Assembly (NCBI RefSeq): GCF_014701095.1
Contig: NZ_AP023439.1
Coordinates: 6,250,001 to 6,314,000 of the forward strand
DNA from: Streptomyces tuirus
GTDB taxonomy: Bacteria; Actinomycetota; Actinomycetes; Streptomycetales; Streptomycetaceae
Length of the DNA: 64,000 nt
Reading direction: 5' to 3'
In this document: one piece after another, positions 6,644 through 15,005 of the stretch
Position numbering within the stretch: position 1 is the first letter of the stretch
Layout of the letters: each line of letters begins with the position of its first letter
Notes under the pieces: model-generated
Told to the model about the DNA's origin: nothing
The model's database searches: none
Seen by the model: the letters and a program-made list of their open reading frames with translations, nothing else
Translations under genes and position numbers: made by a program

Positions 6644-9499
6644 ATGCGAGAGGCGGCCCAGGTGGCCGAGCGGACGGGGGACGCGGCGGTCCCGGTCCGG
6701 CTCCCCGCCGTGTTCCTGCCCGCGCCCCTCCCGCGCGAGGGCCGCATCGCCTTCTGGGACCCCGAGGGCGAGCCCCTCCCGGGGGACGCGGAAGGCCCTG
6801 CGGGCGCCGCGGACACCGAGCTGACCGTCGTACGGCGGCACGGCGCCACCGGAGTCCGGCGGCGCACCACCCCCGCGCTGACCCTCCCGCTCGACGCCGC
6901 CCTGCCACTCCTCGTGCGCGCCCGCCACGACCCCGCGGCCCACCCCGCCACGGCCTGCTGGGGCGCCGCCGCCCTGCACGCCCTGCGGCTGACCGCCCGC
7001 GGCCGGCTCCTGCCCGGCCTCACCGCCACGGGCCACGACGCCTGGCGGGCCGGCCCCCTCGACCCGGACGACATCGCACACCTGCGCGCGGTGGCCGCCG
7101 CCCTGCCCTACGAGGGCCATGCCGTGCCGCTGCCCGGCCCGGGCCCGATCCGGCTGCCCGAACCGGAAGCCCTGGTGCGCGCCTTCCTCGACGCGGTCGC
7201 CGACACGCTGCCCCGCACCCCGGCCGCGCCCCACACCTCCGGCAGGCCCTTCGCCGCCCGCGAGGCCCAGCATCTGCCCACCGCCCACGACTGGGCCGCC
7301 GAGGTCGCCGCCGGAATGGACGCCGGCGTGCGGATCTCGCTCCGCCTGGACCTGTCGGCGTACGACCTGTTCGACGAGGCCTCGGGCGGTGCCCGCAGCG
7401 CCGGAGCCGCGATCGTCCAGGTGCACAGCCTCGCCGACCCCACCCTCGTGACCGACGCGGCGGCCCTGTGGGCGGGCGAGGCCGACGACGCCTTCGGGCC
7501 CCGCGCGCGCGTGGACGCGGCCCTCGCCGTGCGCCGCGCGGCCCGCGTCTGGCCGCCGCTCGACCGGCTCGCCGACCAGGACGTGCCCGACGTGCTGGCC
7601 CTGACCGAGGACGAGCTGAGCGACCTGCTCGGCGTCGCGGCGACCCGCCTCGCCGCCGCCGGGGTCGCCGTGCACTGGCCGCGGGACCTCGCGCAGGACC
7701 TGTCCGCCGCGGCGGTGGTCCGCCCGGCCCCGGGCTCGGCGACCGACGGCACCGGCTTCTTCGAGAGCGAGGACCTCCTCCAGTTCCGCTGGCAGCTGGC
7801 GCTCGGCGGCGATCCCCTCACCGACTCCGAGATGGACGCCCTCGCCGAGGCCCACCGCCCGGTCGTCCGCCTGCGCGACCAGTGGGTGCTCGTCGACCCG
7901 GCGCTCGTCCGCAAGGCCCGCAAACGGGACCTGGGCCTGCTCGACCCGGTCGATGCCCTGTCCGTCGCCCTCACCGGCACGGCCGACGTGGACGGCGAGA
8001 CGGTCGAGGCCGTCCCCGTCGGCGCCCTGGCCGCCCTGCGCGACCGCCTGACCGCCGGGATCCGCCCGGCCGAACCGCCCCCGGGCCTGCGAGCCACCCT
8101 CCGGGACTACCAGCTCCGTGGCCTGGCCTGGCTCGACCTGATGACCTCCCTCGGCCTCGGCGGCTGCCTCGCCGACGACATGGGACTCGGCAAGACCGTC
8201 ACCCTCATCGCCCTCCACCTGAAGCGGGCCCGCCGTGAACCGACCCTGGTCGTCTGCCCGGCCTCCCTGCTCGGCAACTGGCAGCGGGAGATCACCCGCT
8301 TCGCCCCCGGCGTCCCCGTCCGCCGCTTCCACGGCCCCGACCGCACGCTCGACGACCTGGACGGCGGCTTCGTCCTCACCACCTACGGCACCATGCGCTC
8401 GGCGGCCCCCGCCCTGGCCGACCGCACCTGGGGCATGGTCGTCGCCGACGAGGCGCAGCACGTCAAGAACCCCTACTCGGCCACCGCCAAGGCGCTGCGC
8501 ACGATCCCGGCCCCCGCGCGCGTCGCCCTGACCGGCACGCCCGTCGAGAACAACCTCTCGGAGCTGTGGGCGCTGCTCGACTGGACCACCCCGGGCCTGC
8601 TCGGCCCGCTGAAGTCCTTCCGCGCCCGGCACGCGCGCGCCGTGGAGAACGGCGAGGACGAGGAGGCGGTGGAGCGCCTGGCCCGGCTGGTCCGGCCCTT
8701 CCTGCTGCGCCGCAAGAAGTCCGACCCGGGCATCGTGCCCGAGCTGCCGCCCAAGACCGAGACCGATCACCCGGTGCCGCTCACCCGCGAACAGGCCGCG
8801 CTGTACGAGGCGGTCGTCCGCGAGTCGATGCTCGCCATCGAGACGGCCGAGGGCATGCCCCGCCGGGGCCTGGTGCTGAAGCTCCTCACCTCGCTGAAGC
8901 AGATCTGCAACCACCCGGCGCTGTTCCTCAAGGAGGAGCACACCCCGGCCGCCGGCGACCGGCTCGCCGCCCGCTCCGGGAAACTCGCCCTGCTGGACGA
9001 GCTGCTGGACACCCTGCTGGCCGAGGACGGATCCGCCCTGGTCTTCACCCAGTACGTCGGGATGGCACGCCTGATCACCAACCACCTGGCCACCCGCGCG
9101 GTCCCGGTCGACCTCCTCCACGGCGGCACGCCCGTCCCCGAGCGGGAGCGCATGGTGGACCGATTCCAGGCCGGTGCGACGCCGGTCCTGGTGCTGTCGC
9201 TCAAGGCCGCCGGTACCGGCCTCAACCTCACCAGGGCGGGCCATGTCGTGCACTTCGACCGCTGGTGGAACCCGGCCGTCGAGGAACAGGCCACCGACCG
9301 CGCCTACCGCATCGGCCAGACCCAGCCGGTGCAGGTGCACCGCCTCATCACGGAGGGCACCATCGAGGACCGCATCGCCGAGATGCTCCAGTCCAAGCGC
9401 GCCCTGGCCGACGCGATCCTCGGCTCCGGCGAGTCCTCCCTCACGGAACTGACGGACCGGGAGCTGACCGACCTGGTGTCCCTGCGGAGGGCGTCATGA
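6644..9499 (+). CDS. SNF2-family DEAD/DEAH-box helicase
   Basis: A 951-residue SNF2/Rad54-like ATPase. The first 480 residues are an Ala/Arg-rich actinobacterial N-terminal region with an SNF2-linked domain. The motor begins near residue 487 (LRDYQLRGLAWL): Walker A DDMGLGKT near residue 510, DEAQH box near 601, motif III LTGTPVENNLSELW near 630, and the C-terminal helicase lobe with LSLKAAGTGLNL near 849 and ATDRAYRIGQ near 885. Such proteins translocate on double-stranded DNA and are linked to repair or recombination. ATG 6644 is chosen because GGAGG (6628-6632) lies 11 bases upstream; the GTG at 6632 is part of that site. The stop overlaps the next ATG (ATGA), coupling it to the SWIM protein. 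A damage-type promoter lies upstream. Confidence 0.95.
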   Translation: MREAAQVAERTGDAAVPVRLPAVFLPAPLPREGRIAFWDPEGEPLPGDAEGPAGAADTELTVVRRHGATGVRRRTTPALTLPLDAALPLLVRARHDPAAHPATACWGAAALHALRLTARGRLLPGLTATGHDAWRAGPLDPDDIAHLRAVAAALPYEGHAVPLPGPGPIRLPEPEALVRAFLDAVADTLPRTPAAPHTSGRPFAAREAQHLPTAHDWAAEVAAGMDAGVRISLRLDLSAYDLFDEASGGARSAGAAIVQVHSLADPTLVTDAAALWAGEADDAFGPRARVDAALAVRRAARVWPPLDRLADQDVPDVLALTEDELSDLLGVAATRLAAAGVAVHWPRDLAQDLSAAAVVRPAPGSATDGTGFFESEDLLQFRWQLALGGDPLTDSEMDALAEAHRPVVRLRDQWVLVDPALVRKARKRDLGLLDPVDALSVALTGTADVDGETVEAVPVGALAALRDRLTAGIRPAEPPPGLRATLRDYQLRGLAWLDLMTSLGLGGCLADDMGLGKTVTLIALHLKRARREPTLVVCPASLLGNWQREITRFAPGVPVRRFHGPDRTLDDLDGGFVLTTYGTMRSAAPALADRTWGMVVADEAQHVKNPYSATAKALRTIPAPARVALTGTPVENNLSELWALLDWTTPGLLGPLKSFRARHARAVENGEDEEAVERLARLVRPFLLRRKKSDPGIVPELPPKTETDHPVPLTREQAALYEAVVRESMLAIETAEGMPRRGLVLKLLTSLKQICNHPALFLKEEHTPAAGDRLAARSGKLALLDELLDTLLAEDGSALVFTQYVGMARLITNHLATRAVPVDLLHGGTPVPERERMVDRFQAGATPVLVLSLKAAGTGLNLTRAGHVVHFDRWWNPAVEEQATDRAYRIGQTQPVQVHRLITEGTIEDRIAEMLQSKRALADAILGSGESSLTELTDRELTDLVSLRRAS

Positions 9500-12072
9500 C
9501 ACCCCGCCAGGACCCCGCACCCGCCCCCGGGGACGACGCGGCGAGCGCCCGACCGGCCGACGAGGCCCGCCGCGCGCTGCGCGAGGCCCGCGAGCGGGCG
9601 GCCCGGGACGCGGCCCGACCGGAGCCGTCCACGGACGGGGGAGCCGCCCAGGAGGCTCCCGGCCCGGCCGACGCGGCCCGCGAGGCGCTGCGTAGGGCGG
9701 TGCCCGGGAAGCGGGGGAGCGGGCGGGGGGACACGGAGTCCCTCGAGGCCACCGACTCCTCCGAAGGAGCCGGCGTGCCAGGTGATGCCGGTGCGTCCCG
9801 GGTCCCCCGTGCGCCCGATGCCGCTGGAGCTTCCGAGGGCGGCGGGCAGCAGGGCACCACTGCCACCGGTGAGGACAGCGGCTCGGAGGGCGCCGGCGCG
9901 GCCCACGGCGTCGATGTGGCCCACGGCGTCGACACACCCCGCGCCGCCGACGCGCCCCGCGCCGCCGTTGCACCCGAGGACACCCCCGCGGCCGTGAAGC
10001 CGCAGCCACAGGAATCCGGCGATCCGCAGACGAGCCCGGAGGAGACCACCCGGGCCGGTACGCCCCCCGCGCGCTCTGCCGACCGGGCGGGTACCGAGCC
10101 GCGGGCGGCGGACGTCGCGCGCGAGGCGCTGCGTGCGGCTCGGGACGACGCGCGGCGGGCCCGGGAGGCGACCGAGCGGGAAGGCGCCCGCCGCAGGCGC
10201 CGGGCCCGGCAGAGCGCCGTGGACGACAGGGCGGCGGCCGTGCGGCGGGCGGGCGCGGACGCCCCCGGCAGAGGCACGCGTGACGTACGGCAGCTGCTGT
10301 CCGACGCCTTCCGGATGCCGAGCCCGCCGGACGCGACCCCGGACGAACCTGAGCGGTCGCCCGGGCAGCAGGCCCGGTCCGCTCGCATGACCGACCTGCT
10401 GCACGGCCCGGCCGCGCCCGGCTCGGAAGCGCCGCACGGGCCCGACCCGGCCGCATCGAGTCCGGCCGCGCCGGACAGCGCGGGGAGGCCGGGGCCCCGG
10501 CACGAGACTCCGGCCGTCCCGACCACCGGGACCGGCGACCCGGACCCCCGGGACCTGGCCTCGGCCGCCCACGGCAACGGCCGGGCCGCCCATGATCAGG
10601 CCCTCGCCCCGCACGACGACGCCCGACCTCCCGCCACCCCACCGGCCGATACATCACCCACCGACGCCCCGGCGAATCCGGCCCCGGACGCATCGGTCGC
10701 GAGCCCATCCCCCACGCCCACCCCCACCTCGACCTCCACCCCCACTGCCACCTCCACCTCCACCTCCACCTCCACCCACACCCACGCTCCTCGGCCGGCC
10801 CGCTCCCCCCGCTCCATGGCCGCCCCGTCCCGCGACACCGAACTCCGCCGTACCTTCCCGCCCCTCCCGCCCCGGGACGGCGACCGCTTCGCCGAGAGCT
10901 GGTGGGGAAACGCCTGGGTCGGGGCGCTGGAGCAGGGCGCGCTGGACGTGAAGCGGCTGGAGCGCGGGCGGGGATACGCGGGGCAGGGGCATGTCGACGC
11001 CATCACCGTGACCCCCGGACTCGTGCTGGCCTACGTCCAGGGCAGCCGCCCCCGCCCGTACCGCGTCCAGGTGCGCCTGCGCACACTCGACGACACCGAC
11101 TGGGACCGCTTCCTGGACGCCGCCGCAGACCGTCCCGGGCACATCGCGGCGCTGCTCGACAAGGAGATGCCCCAGTCCCTCGCACAGTGCGGCGTGCCGC
11201 TGCTGCCCGGCCCCGGTGACCTGGAGCCCCATTGCAGCTGCCCCGACCGCGGCCACCCCTGCAAGCACGCGGCCGCCCTCTGCTACCAGACCGCCCGGCT
11301 GCTCGACGCCGACCCCTTCGTGCTGCTCCTGCTGCGCGGCCGGGGCGAGCGGGAACTGCTCGACGCGCTGTCGCGGCTGAGCGCCACCCGCGCGGCGCGC
11401 GCCGCGCAGGACAGGGGCCCGGCGCCCCTGCCCGGCGTGCGGGCCGCGGAAGTGCTCGCCTCGCGCGCCCTCGCGCCCCTTCCCGCTCCACTGCCTCCGC
11501 CCGCCCACCCCGAGCAGCCCCCGGCCTACCCGGCGGCCCCCGGCGGCCCGGACCCCTTCGCCCTGGACCAGCTGGCCACGGACGCCGCCGCCCGCGCCCA
11601 CGCCCTGCTGGGCACCGGCCGTGACCCGGTGGGGCAGCTGACCTTCTGGCAGGACGCGGTCCGCCTGGCCGCCGCCCGCCCCGGGGCGGGACTCACCGCC
11701 GGCACCCGGGCGCTGTACGCGTCCCTCGCCGCCGCGGCGGGCCGTACCCCGTCCGAGCTGGCCCGCGCGGTCGCCGCCTGGCGCCAGGGCGCAGCGGAGG
11801 GCCTCGCCGTACTGGAGGAGCCGTGGGACCCGCCGGCCGGGCGGTTCGACCGGGCCCGCCCCCTGCTGCTCGCCGCCGACCTGCCCGCCTTCCGTCCCTG
11901 GCGCAACCACCTCACCCACCCCCGGGGCCACGTCCAGCTGCGCCTCGGCCGCGACGGCCTCTGGTACGCGTACGAATCCGAGCCGGGCCACGACGACTGG
12001 TGGCCCAGAGGCACCCCCGACCTGGACCCGGTCGGCGCCCTCACCGGCCTCGGACTGCCGGGCGACCTCTGA
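9496..12072 (+). CDS. SWIM zinc-finger protein with long disordered N-terminal extension
   Basis: An 858-residue protein with two parts. Residues 1 to about 445 are low complexity: Ala/Arg-rich helix-like segments recur three times (PADEARRALREARERAA, PADAAREALRRA, AADVAREALRAARDDARR), followed by a Pro/Thr/Ser tract (residues about 404-431). The folded part starts at RTFPPLPPRDGDRFAESWWGNAW, and the SWIM zinc motif CSCPDRGHPCKHAAAL (CxC...CxH) is near residue 579. SWIM domains bind DNA or proteins, and this type habitually sits beside SNF2 helicases in actinobacteria. Its ATG overlaps the helicase stop, so the two are probably partners. The N-terminal extension seems lineage-specific. Confidence 0.9.
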   Translation: MTPRQDPAPAPGDDAASARPADEARRALREARERAARDAARPEPSTDGGAAQEAPGPADAAREALRRAVPGKRGSGRGDTESLEATDSSEGAGVPGDAGASRVPRAPDAAGASEGGGQQGTTATGEDSGSEGAGAAHGVDVAHGVDTPRAADAPRAAVAPEDTPAAVKPQPQESGDPQTSPEETTRAGTPPARSADRAGTEPRAADVAREALRAARDDARRAREATEREGARRRRRARQSAVDDRAAAVRRAGADAPGRGTRDVRQLLSDAFRMPSPPDATPDEPERSPGQQARSARMTDLLHGPAAPGSEAPHGPDPAASSPAAPDSAGRPGPRHETPAVPTTGTGDPDPRDLASAAHGNGRAAHDQALAPHDDARPPATPPADTSPTDAPANPAPDASVASPSPTPTPTSTSTPTATSTSTSTSTHTHAPRPARSPRSMAAPSRDTELRRTFPPLPPRDGDRFAESWWGNAWVGALEQGALDVKRLERGRGYAGQGHVDAITVTPGLVLAYVQGSRPRPYRVQVRLRTLDDTDWDRFLDAAADRPGHIAALLDKEMPQSLAQCGVPLLPGPGDLEPHCSCPDRGHPCKHAAALCYQTARLLDADPFVLLLLRGRGERELLDALSRLSATRAARAAQDRGPAPLPGVRAAEVLASRALAPLPAPLPPPAHPEQPPAYPAAPGGPDPFALDQLATDAAARAHALLGTGRDPVGQLTFWQDAVRLAAARPGAGLTAGTRALYASLAAAAGRTPSELARAVAAWRQGAAEGLAVLEEPWDPPAGRFDRARPLLLAADLPAFRPWRNHLTHPRGHVQLRLGRDGLWYAYESEPGHDDWWPRGTPDLDPVGALTGLGLPGDL

Positions 12073-12204
12073 CGGGAGCCCCGACGTCCCTCCGGGCATA
12101 TGCGTGAAGGCGGTGTGAGAGTTCCCCGGCGATATCCGGGAGCCGGGTGTCAGGATGCGGGGACTGCTGTCAGGGGTGCCGCGCCCGGCGGTTAGCGTGG
12201 AGCG

Positions 12205-13512
12205 GTGAGTGAGACCACGACCCCTGCCCTCCAGTACCGCTTCGACGGCCCGGAAGACGCCCCCGTCCTCATCCTCGGGCCCTCCCTCGGCACGACGTGG
12301 CACATGTGGGACCGCCAGATCCCCGAGCTGATCAAGCAGTGGCGCGTCTTCCGGTTCGACCTGCCCGGCCACGGCGGCGCTCCCGCGTACCCGGCGGGGT
12401 CGGTAAGTGACCTCACCACGCGGCTGCTGGCCACCCTCGAAGGGCTCGGCGTCCAGCGCTTCGGCTACGCGGGCTGCGCGCTCGGCGGCGCCGTCGGCAT
12501 CGAGCTGGCCCTGCGCCACCCGGAGCGGCTCGCCTCGCTCGCGCTGATCGCCGCCTCGCCGCGGTTCGGCTCGGCCGACGAGTTCCGGCAGCGGGGCGTG
12601 ATCGTCCGCACCAACGGCCTCGACCCCATCGCCCGCACCGCACCCGAGCGCTGGTTCACCGGCGGGTTCGCCGCCGCGCAGCCCGCGATCACCGAGTGGG
12701 CCGTGCAGATGGTGCGCACCACCGACCCCGGCTGCTACATCGCCTCCTGCGAGGCGCTCGCCTCGTTCGACGTCCGTTCGGAGCTCGGGCGGGTCGGAGT
12801 GCCGACCCTGGTCCTGGTCGGCTCGGACGACCAGGTCACCGGCCCCGCCGAGGCCCGCACGCTGGTCGCGGGAATCCCGGACGCGCGCCTCGCCGTCGTC
12901 CCCGGCGCCTCCCACCTGGTCCCGGTGGAGCAGCCCGCGGCCGTCACCGACCTGCTGGTGCGGCACTTCTCCACCGCCTGGCAGCCCGCGTTCGAGACCT
13001 CCACCGGCCAGACCGCCCTGCCCCCGGTCGCCCACAAGCCCGTCCTGTCGCCCGCCCCGCCGCAGCCCCCGCAGACCGGGCCCGTCGCCGAGATCGCCCC
13101 GGTCGCCGTACCGCCGCAGGCGCAGGGGCGGCCCGACCCGTACGACGCCGGGATCAAGGTCCGCCGCGAGGTGCTGGGCGACGCGCACGTCGACCGGGCG
13201 CTGGCGCAGGCCGACGAGTTCTCCGGGGACTTCCAGGAGTTCATCACCCGCTACGCCTGGGGCGAGATCTGGGACCGCCCCGGCCTCGACCGGCGCACCC
13301 GCAGCTGCGTCACCCTGACCGCCCTGGTCGCCGGGGGGCACCTGGACGAGCTGGCCTTCCACACCAGAGCCGCCCTGCGCAACGGACTCACCCCGGGCGA
13401 GATCAAGGAAGTGCTGCTCCAGGCGGCCGTCTACTGCGGCGTCCCCGCCGCGAACAGCGCGTTCAAGGTGGCCCAGCAGGTCATCCGCGAGGAGACCACG
13501 CCGCAGGAGTGA
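12205..13512 (+). CDS. PcaDC-like fusion: alpha/beta hydrolase plus 4-carboxymuconolactone decarboxylase domain
   Basis: A 435-residue fusion. Residues about 10-262 are an alpha/beta hydrolase of the 3-oxoadipate enol-lactonase type; residues about 312-430 are a gamma-carboxymuconolactone decarboxylase domain (RREVLGDAHVDRAL, RTRSCVTLTALVAGGHLDEL). A Pro-rich linker joins them. In the protocatechuate branch of the beta-ketoadipate pathway such fusions (PcaDC/PcaL) do both steps to 3-oxoadipate. Here the nucleophile elbow reads AGCALGG where GLSMGG is expected, so the catalytic Ser is Ala (residue 92), although the Asp (GSDDQ) and His (GASHLVP, residue 237) remain. No other pca gene is near. 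GTG 12205 follows TAGCGT (12193-12198) by 6 bases, suggesting a leaderless message. Confidence 0.88.
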   Translation: MSETTTPALQYRFDGPEDAPVLILGPSLGTTWHMWDRQIPELIKQWRVFRFDLPGHGGAPAYPAGSVSDLTTRLLATLEGLGVQRFGYAGCALGGAVGIELALRHPERLASLALIAASPRFGSADEFRQRGVIVRTNGLDPIARTAPERWFTGGFAAAQPAITEWAVQMVRTTDPGCYIASCEALASFDVRSELGRVGVPTLVLVGSDDQVTGPAEARTLVAGIPDARLAVVPGASHLVPVEQPAAVTDLLVRHFSTAWQPAFETSTGQTALPPVAHKPVLSPAPPQPPQTGPVAEIAPVAVPPQAQGRPDPYDAGIKVRREVLGDAHVDRALAQADEFSGDFQEFITRYAWGEIWDRPGLDRRTRSCVTLTALVAGGHLDELAFHTRAALRNGLTPGEIKEVLLQAAVYCGVPAANSAFKVAQQVIREETTPQE

Positions 13513-13546
13513 GCCGGCCCAGGGCCCCCGGGGCAGGATGGAGACC

Positions 13547-14182
13547 ATGAAGCTCACGAAGAAGTCGCACGCCTGCGTCCGCCTGGAGAAGGACGGCCGG
13601 ACGCTCGTCCTCGACCCCGGCGGGTTCAGCGAGGAGGACGCCGCGCTCGGCGCGGACGCCGTCCTCGTCACCCACGAGCACCCCGACCACTTCGACGAGC
13701 AACGGCTGCGCGCCGCGATGGAGGGCAACCCGGCCGCCGAGATCTGGACCCTGAAGGCGGTCGCGGAGAAGATCTCCGCCGCCTTCCCCGGCCGCGTCCA
13801 CACCGTCGGCCACGGCGACACCTTCACCGCCGCCGGCTTCGACGTCCAGGTCCACGGCGAGCTCCACGCGGTGATCCACCCGGACATCCCGCGCATCACC
13901 AACGTCGGCTACCTCGTCGACGGCGGCACGGTCTTCCACCCCGGCGACGCCCTCACCGTCCCCGACCACCCCGTCGAGACGCTGCTGCTCCCGGTGATGG
14001 CCCCCTGGAGCAAGATCTCCGAGGTCATCGACTACGTCCGCGAGCTGAGGCCGCGGCGCGCCTACGACATCCACGACGCCCTGCTCACCGACCTGGCCCG
14101 CCCGATCTACGACCGGCAGATCGGGCAGCTCGGCGGCTCCGAGCATCTGCGGCTCACCCCGGGGGCGTCGGCGGACCTCTGA
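13547..14182 (+). CDS. MBL-fold metallo-hydrolase (UlaG/YtkL-like)
   Basis: A 211-residue metallo-beta-lactamase-fold protein. The metal motif THEHPDHFDEQRL (HxHxDH) is near residue 44. Further ligands are the His in VHGELHAVIHPD near residue 105 and the Asp in VFHPGDALTVP near residue 130. It resembles the UlaG-like group, which includes L-ascorbate-6-phosphate lactonase and many uncharacterised hydrolases, so the substrate is open. ATG 13547 is preferred to 13538 because GGAG lies just upstream of it. The gene starts 34 bases after the PcaDC-like gene and could be co-transcribed with it. Confidence 0.9.
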   Translation: MKLTKKSHACVRLEKDGRTLVLDPGGFSEEDAALGADAVLVTHEHPDHFDEQRLRAAMEGNPAAEIWTLKAVAEKISAAFPGRVHTVGHGDTFTAAGFDVQVHGELHAVIHPDIPRITNVGYLVDGGTVFHPGDALTVPDHPVETLLLPVMAPWSKISEVIDYVRELRPRRAYDIHDALLTDLARPIYDRQIGQLGGSEHLRLTPGASADL

Positions 14183-14195
14183 CACCGGGACGGCG

Positions 14196-14218
14196 TTGTC
14201 AGACCCGCCCGGTAGGTT
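14196..14218 (+). promoter_or_regulatory. RecA-NDp (PafBC-type) DNA-damage promoter for exonuclease III
   Basis: TTGTCAGAC (14196-14204), 8 bases, then TAGGTT (14213-14218), followed by 7 bases to the ATG at 14226. The spacing equals that before the SNF2 helicase, and the sequence is nearly the same. The expected start of transcription coincides with the start codon, predicting a leaderless, damage-inducible message. Confidence 0.72.
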
Positions 14219-14225
14219 GTGGGAC

Positions 14226-15005
14226 ATGCGCATCGCGACCTGGAACGTGAACTCGATCACCGCCCGCCTGCCGAGGCTCCTGGCCTGGCTGGAGAGCAGC
14301 GGCACGGACGTGCTGTGCCTCCAGGAGGCCAAGGTCGCCGAGGAGCAGTTCCCGACGGAGCAACTGCGCGAGCTGGGCTACGAGTCGGCGGTCCACGCGA
14401 CCGGCCGGTGGAACGGCGTGGCGGTGCTCTCCCGCGTCGGCATCGAGGACGTCGTCAAGGGCGTGCCCGGCGACCCCGGCTTCGACGGCTCGGTGGAGCC
14501 CCGCGCCATCTCGGCGACGTGCGGCCCGCTCCGCGTCTGGTCGGTCTACGTGCCGAACGGCCGTGAGGTGGACCACCCGCACTACGCCTACAAGCTCCAG
14601 TGGTTCGAGGCGCTCAAGGCCGCCGTCACCGGTGACGCGGCGGGCAGCCGCCCCTTCGCGGTGATGGGCGACTTCAACGTGGCGCCGACGGACGACGACG
14701 TCTTCGACCCGGCCTTCTTCGAGGGCTCCACCCACGTCACCCCGGCCGAGCGCGCCGCCCTGGCCTCCCTGCGCGAGGCGGGCCTGTCCGACGTGGTCCC
14801 GCGGCCCCTCAAGTACGACCAGCCGTTCACGTACTGGGACTACCGGCAGCTCTGCTTCCCGAAGAACCGCGGCATGCGCATCGACCTGGTGTACGGCAAC
14901 GAGCCCTTCGCGAAGGCCGTCACCGACGCGTACGTGGACCGCGAGGAGCGCAAGGGCAAGGGCGCGTCCGACCACGCGCCCGTGGTCGTGGACCTGGACG
15001 TCTAA
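14226..15005 (+). CDS. xth: Exodeoxyribonuclease III (AP endonuclease)
   Basis: A 259-residue exonuclease III family enzyme of normal length. It starts MRIATWNVNSITARLPRLL, carrying the active-site Asn. LCLQEAKV gives the metal-binding Glu near residue 37, VMGDFNVAP the Asp/Asn pair near residue 150, and GASDHAPVVVDL the catalytic Asp-His at the C-terminus. It cuts at abasic sites and removes blocked 3' ends in base excision repair. It is transcribed from its own damage-type promoter. Its last four bases overlap the stop of the convergent SGNH hydrolase gene, so the two transcripts must overlap at their 3' ends. Confidence 0.95.
   Translation: MRIATWNVNSITARLPRLLAWLESSGTDVLCLQEAKVAEEQFPTEQLRELGYESAVHATGRWNGVAVLSRVGIEDVVKGVPGDPGFDGSVEPRAISATCGPLRVWSVYVPNGREVDHPHYAYKLQWFEALKAAVTGDAAGSRPFAVMGDFNVAPTDDDVFDPAFFEGSTHVTPAERAALASLREAGLSDVVPRPLKYDQPFTYWDYRQLCFPKNRGMRIDLVYGNEPFAKAVTDAYVDREERKGKGASDHAPVVVDLDV

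Noticed and set aside
5894..9340. A 1148-codon open frame antisense to the SNF2 helicase
   Set aside because: No recognisable motif, biased Gly/Arg/Val composition typical of antisense frames at high GC, and it lies opposite a clear gene.
10654..13902. A 1082-codon open frame antisense to the SWIM and PcaDC-like genes
   Set aside because: Same reasons: composition of an antisense shadow with poly-Gly runs and no motif.
15002..15005. Frameshift or misassembly at the xth/SGNH junction
   Set aside because: The four-base overlap is simply two convergent stop codons (TAA and TAG); both proteins end normally.
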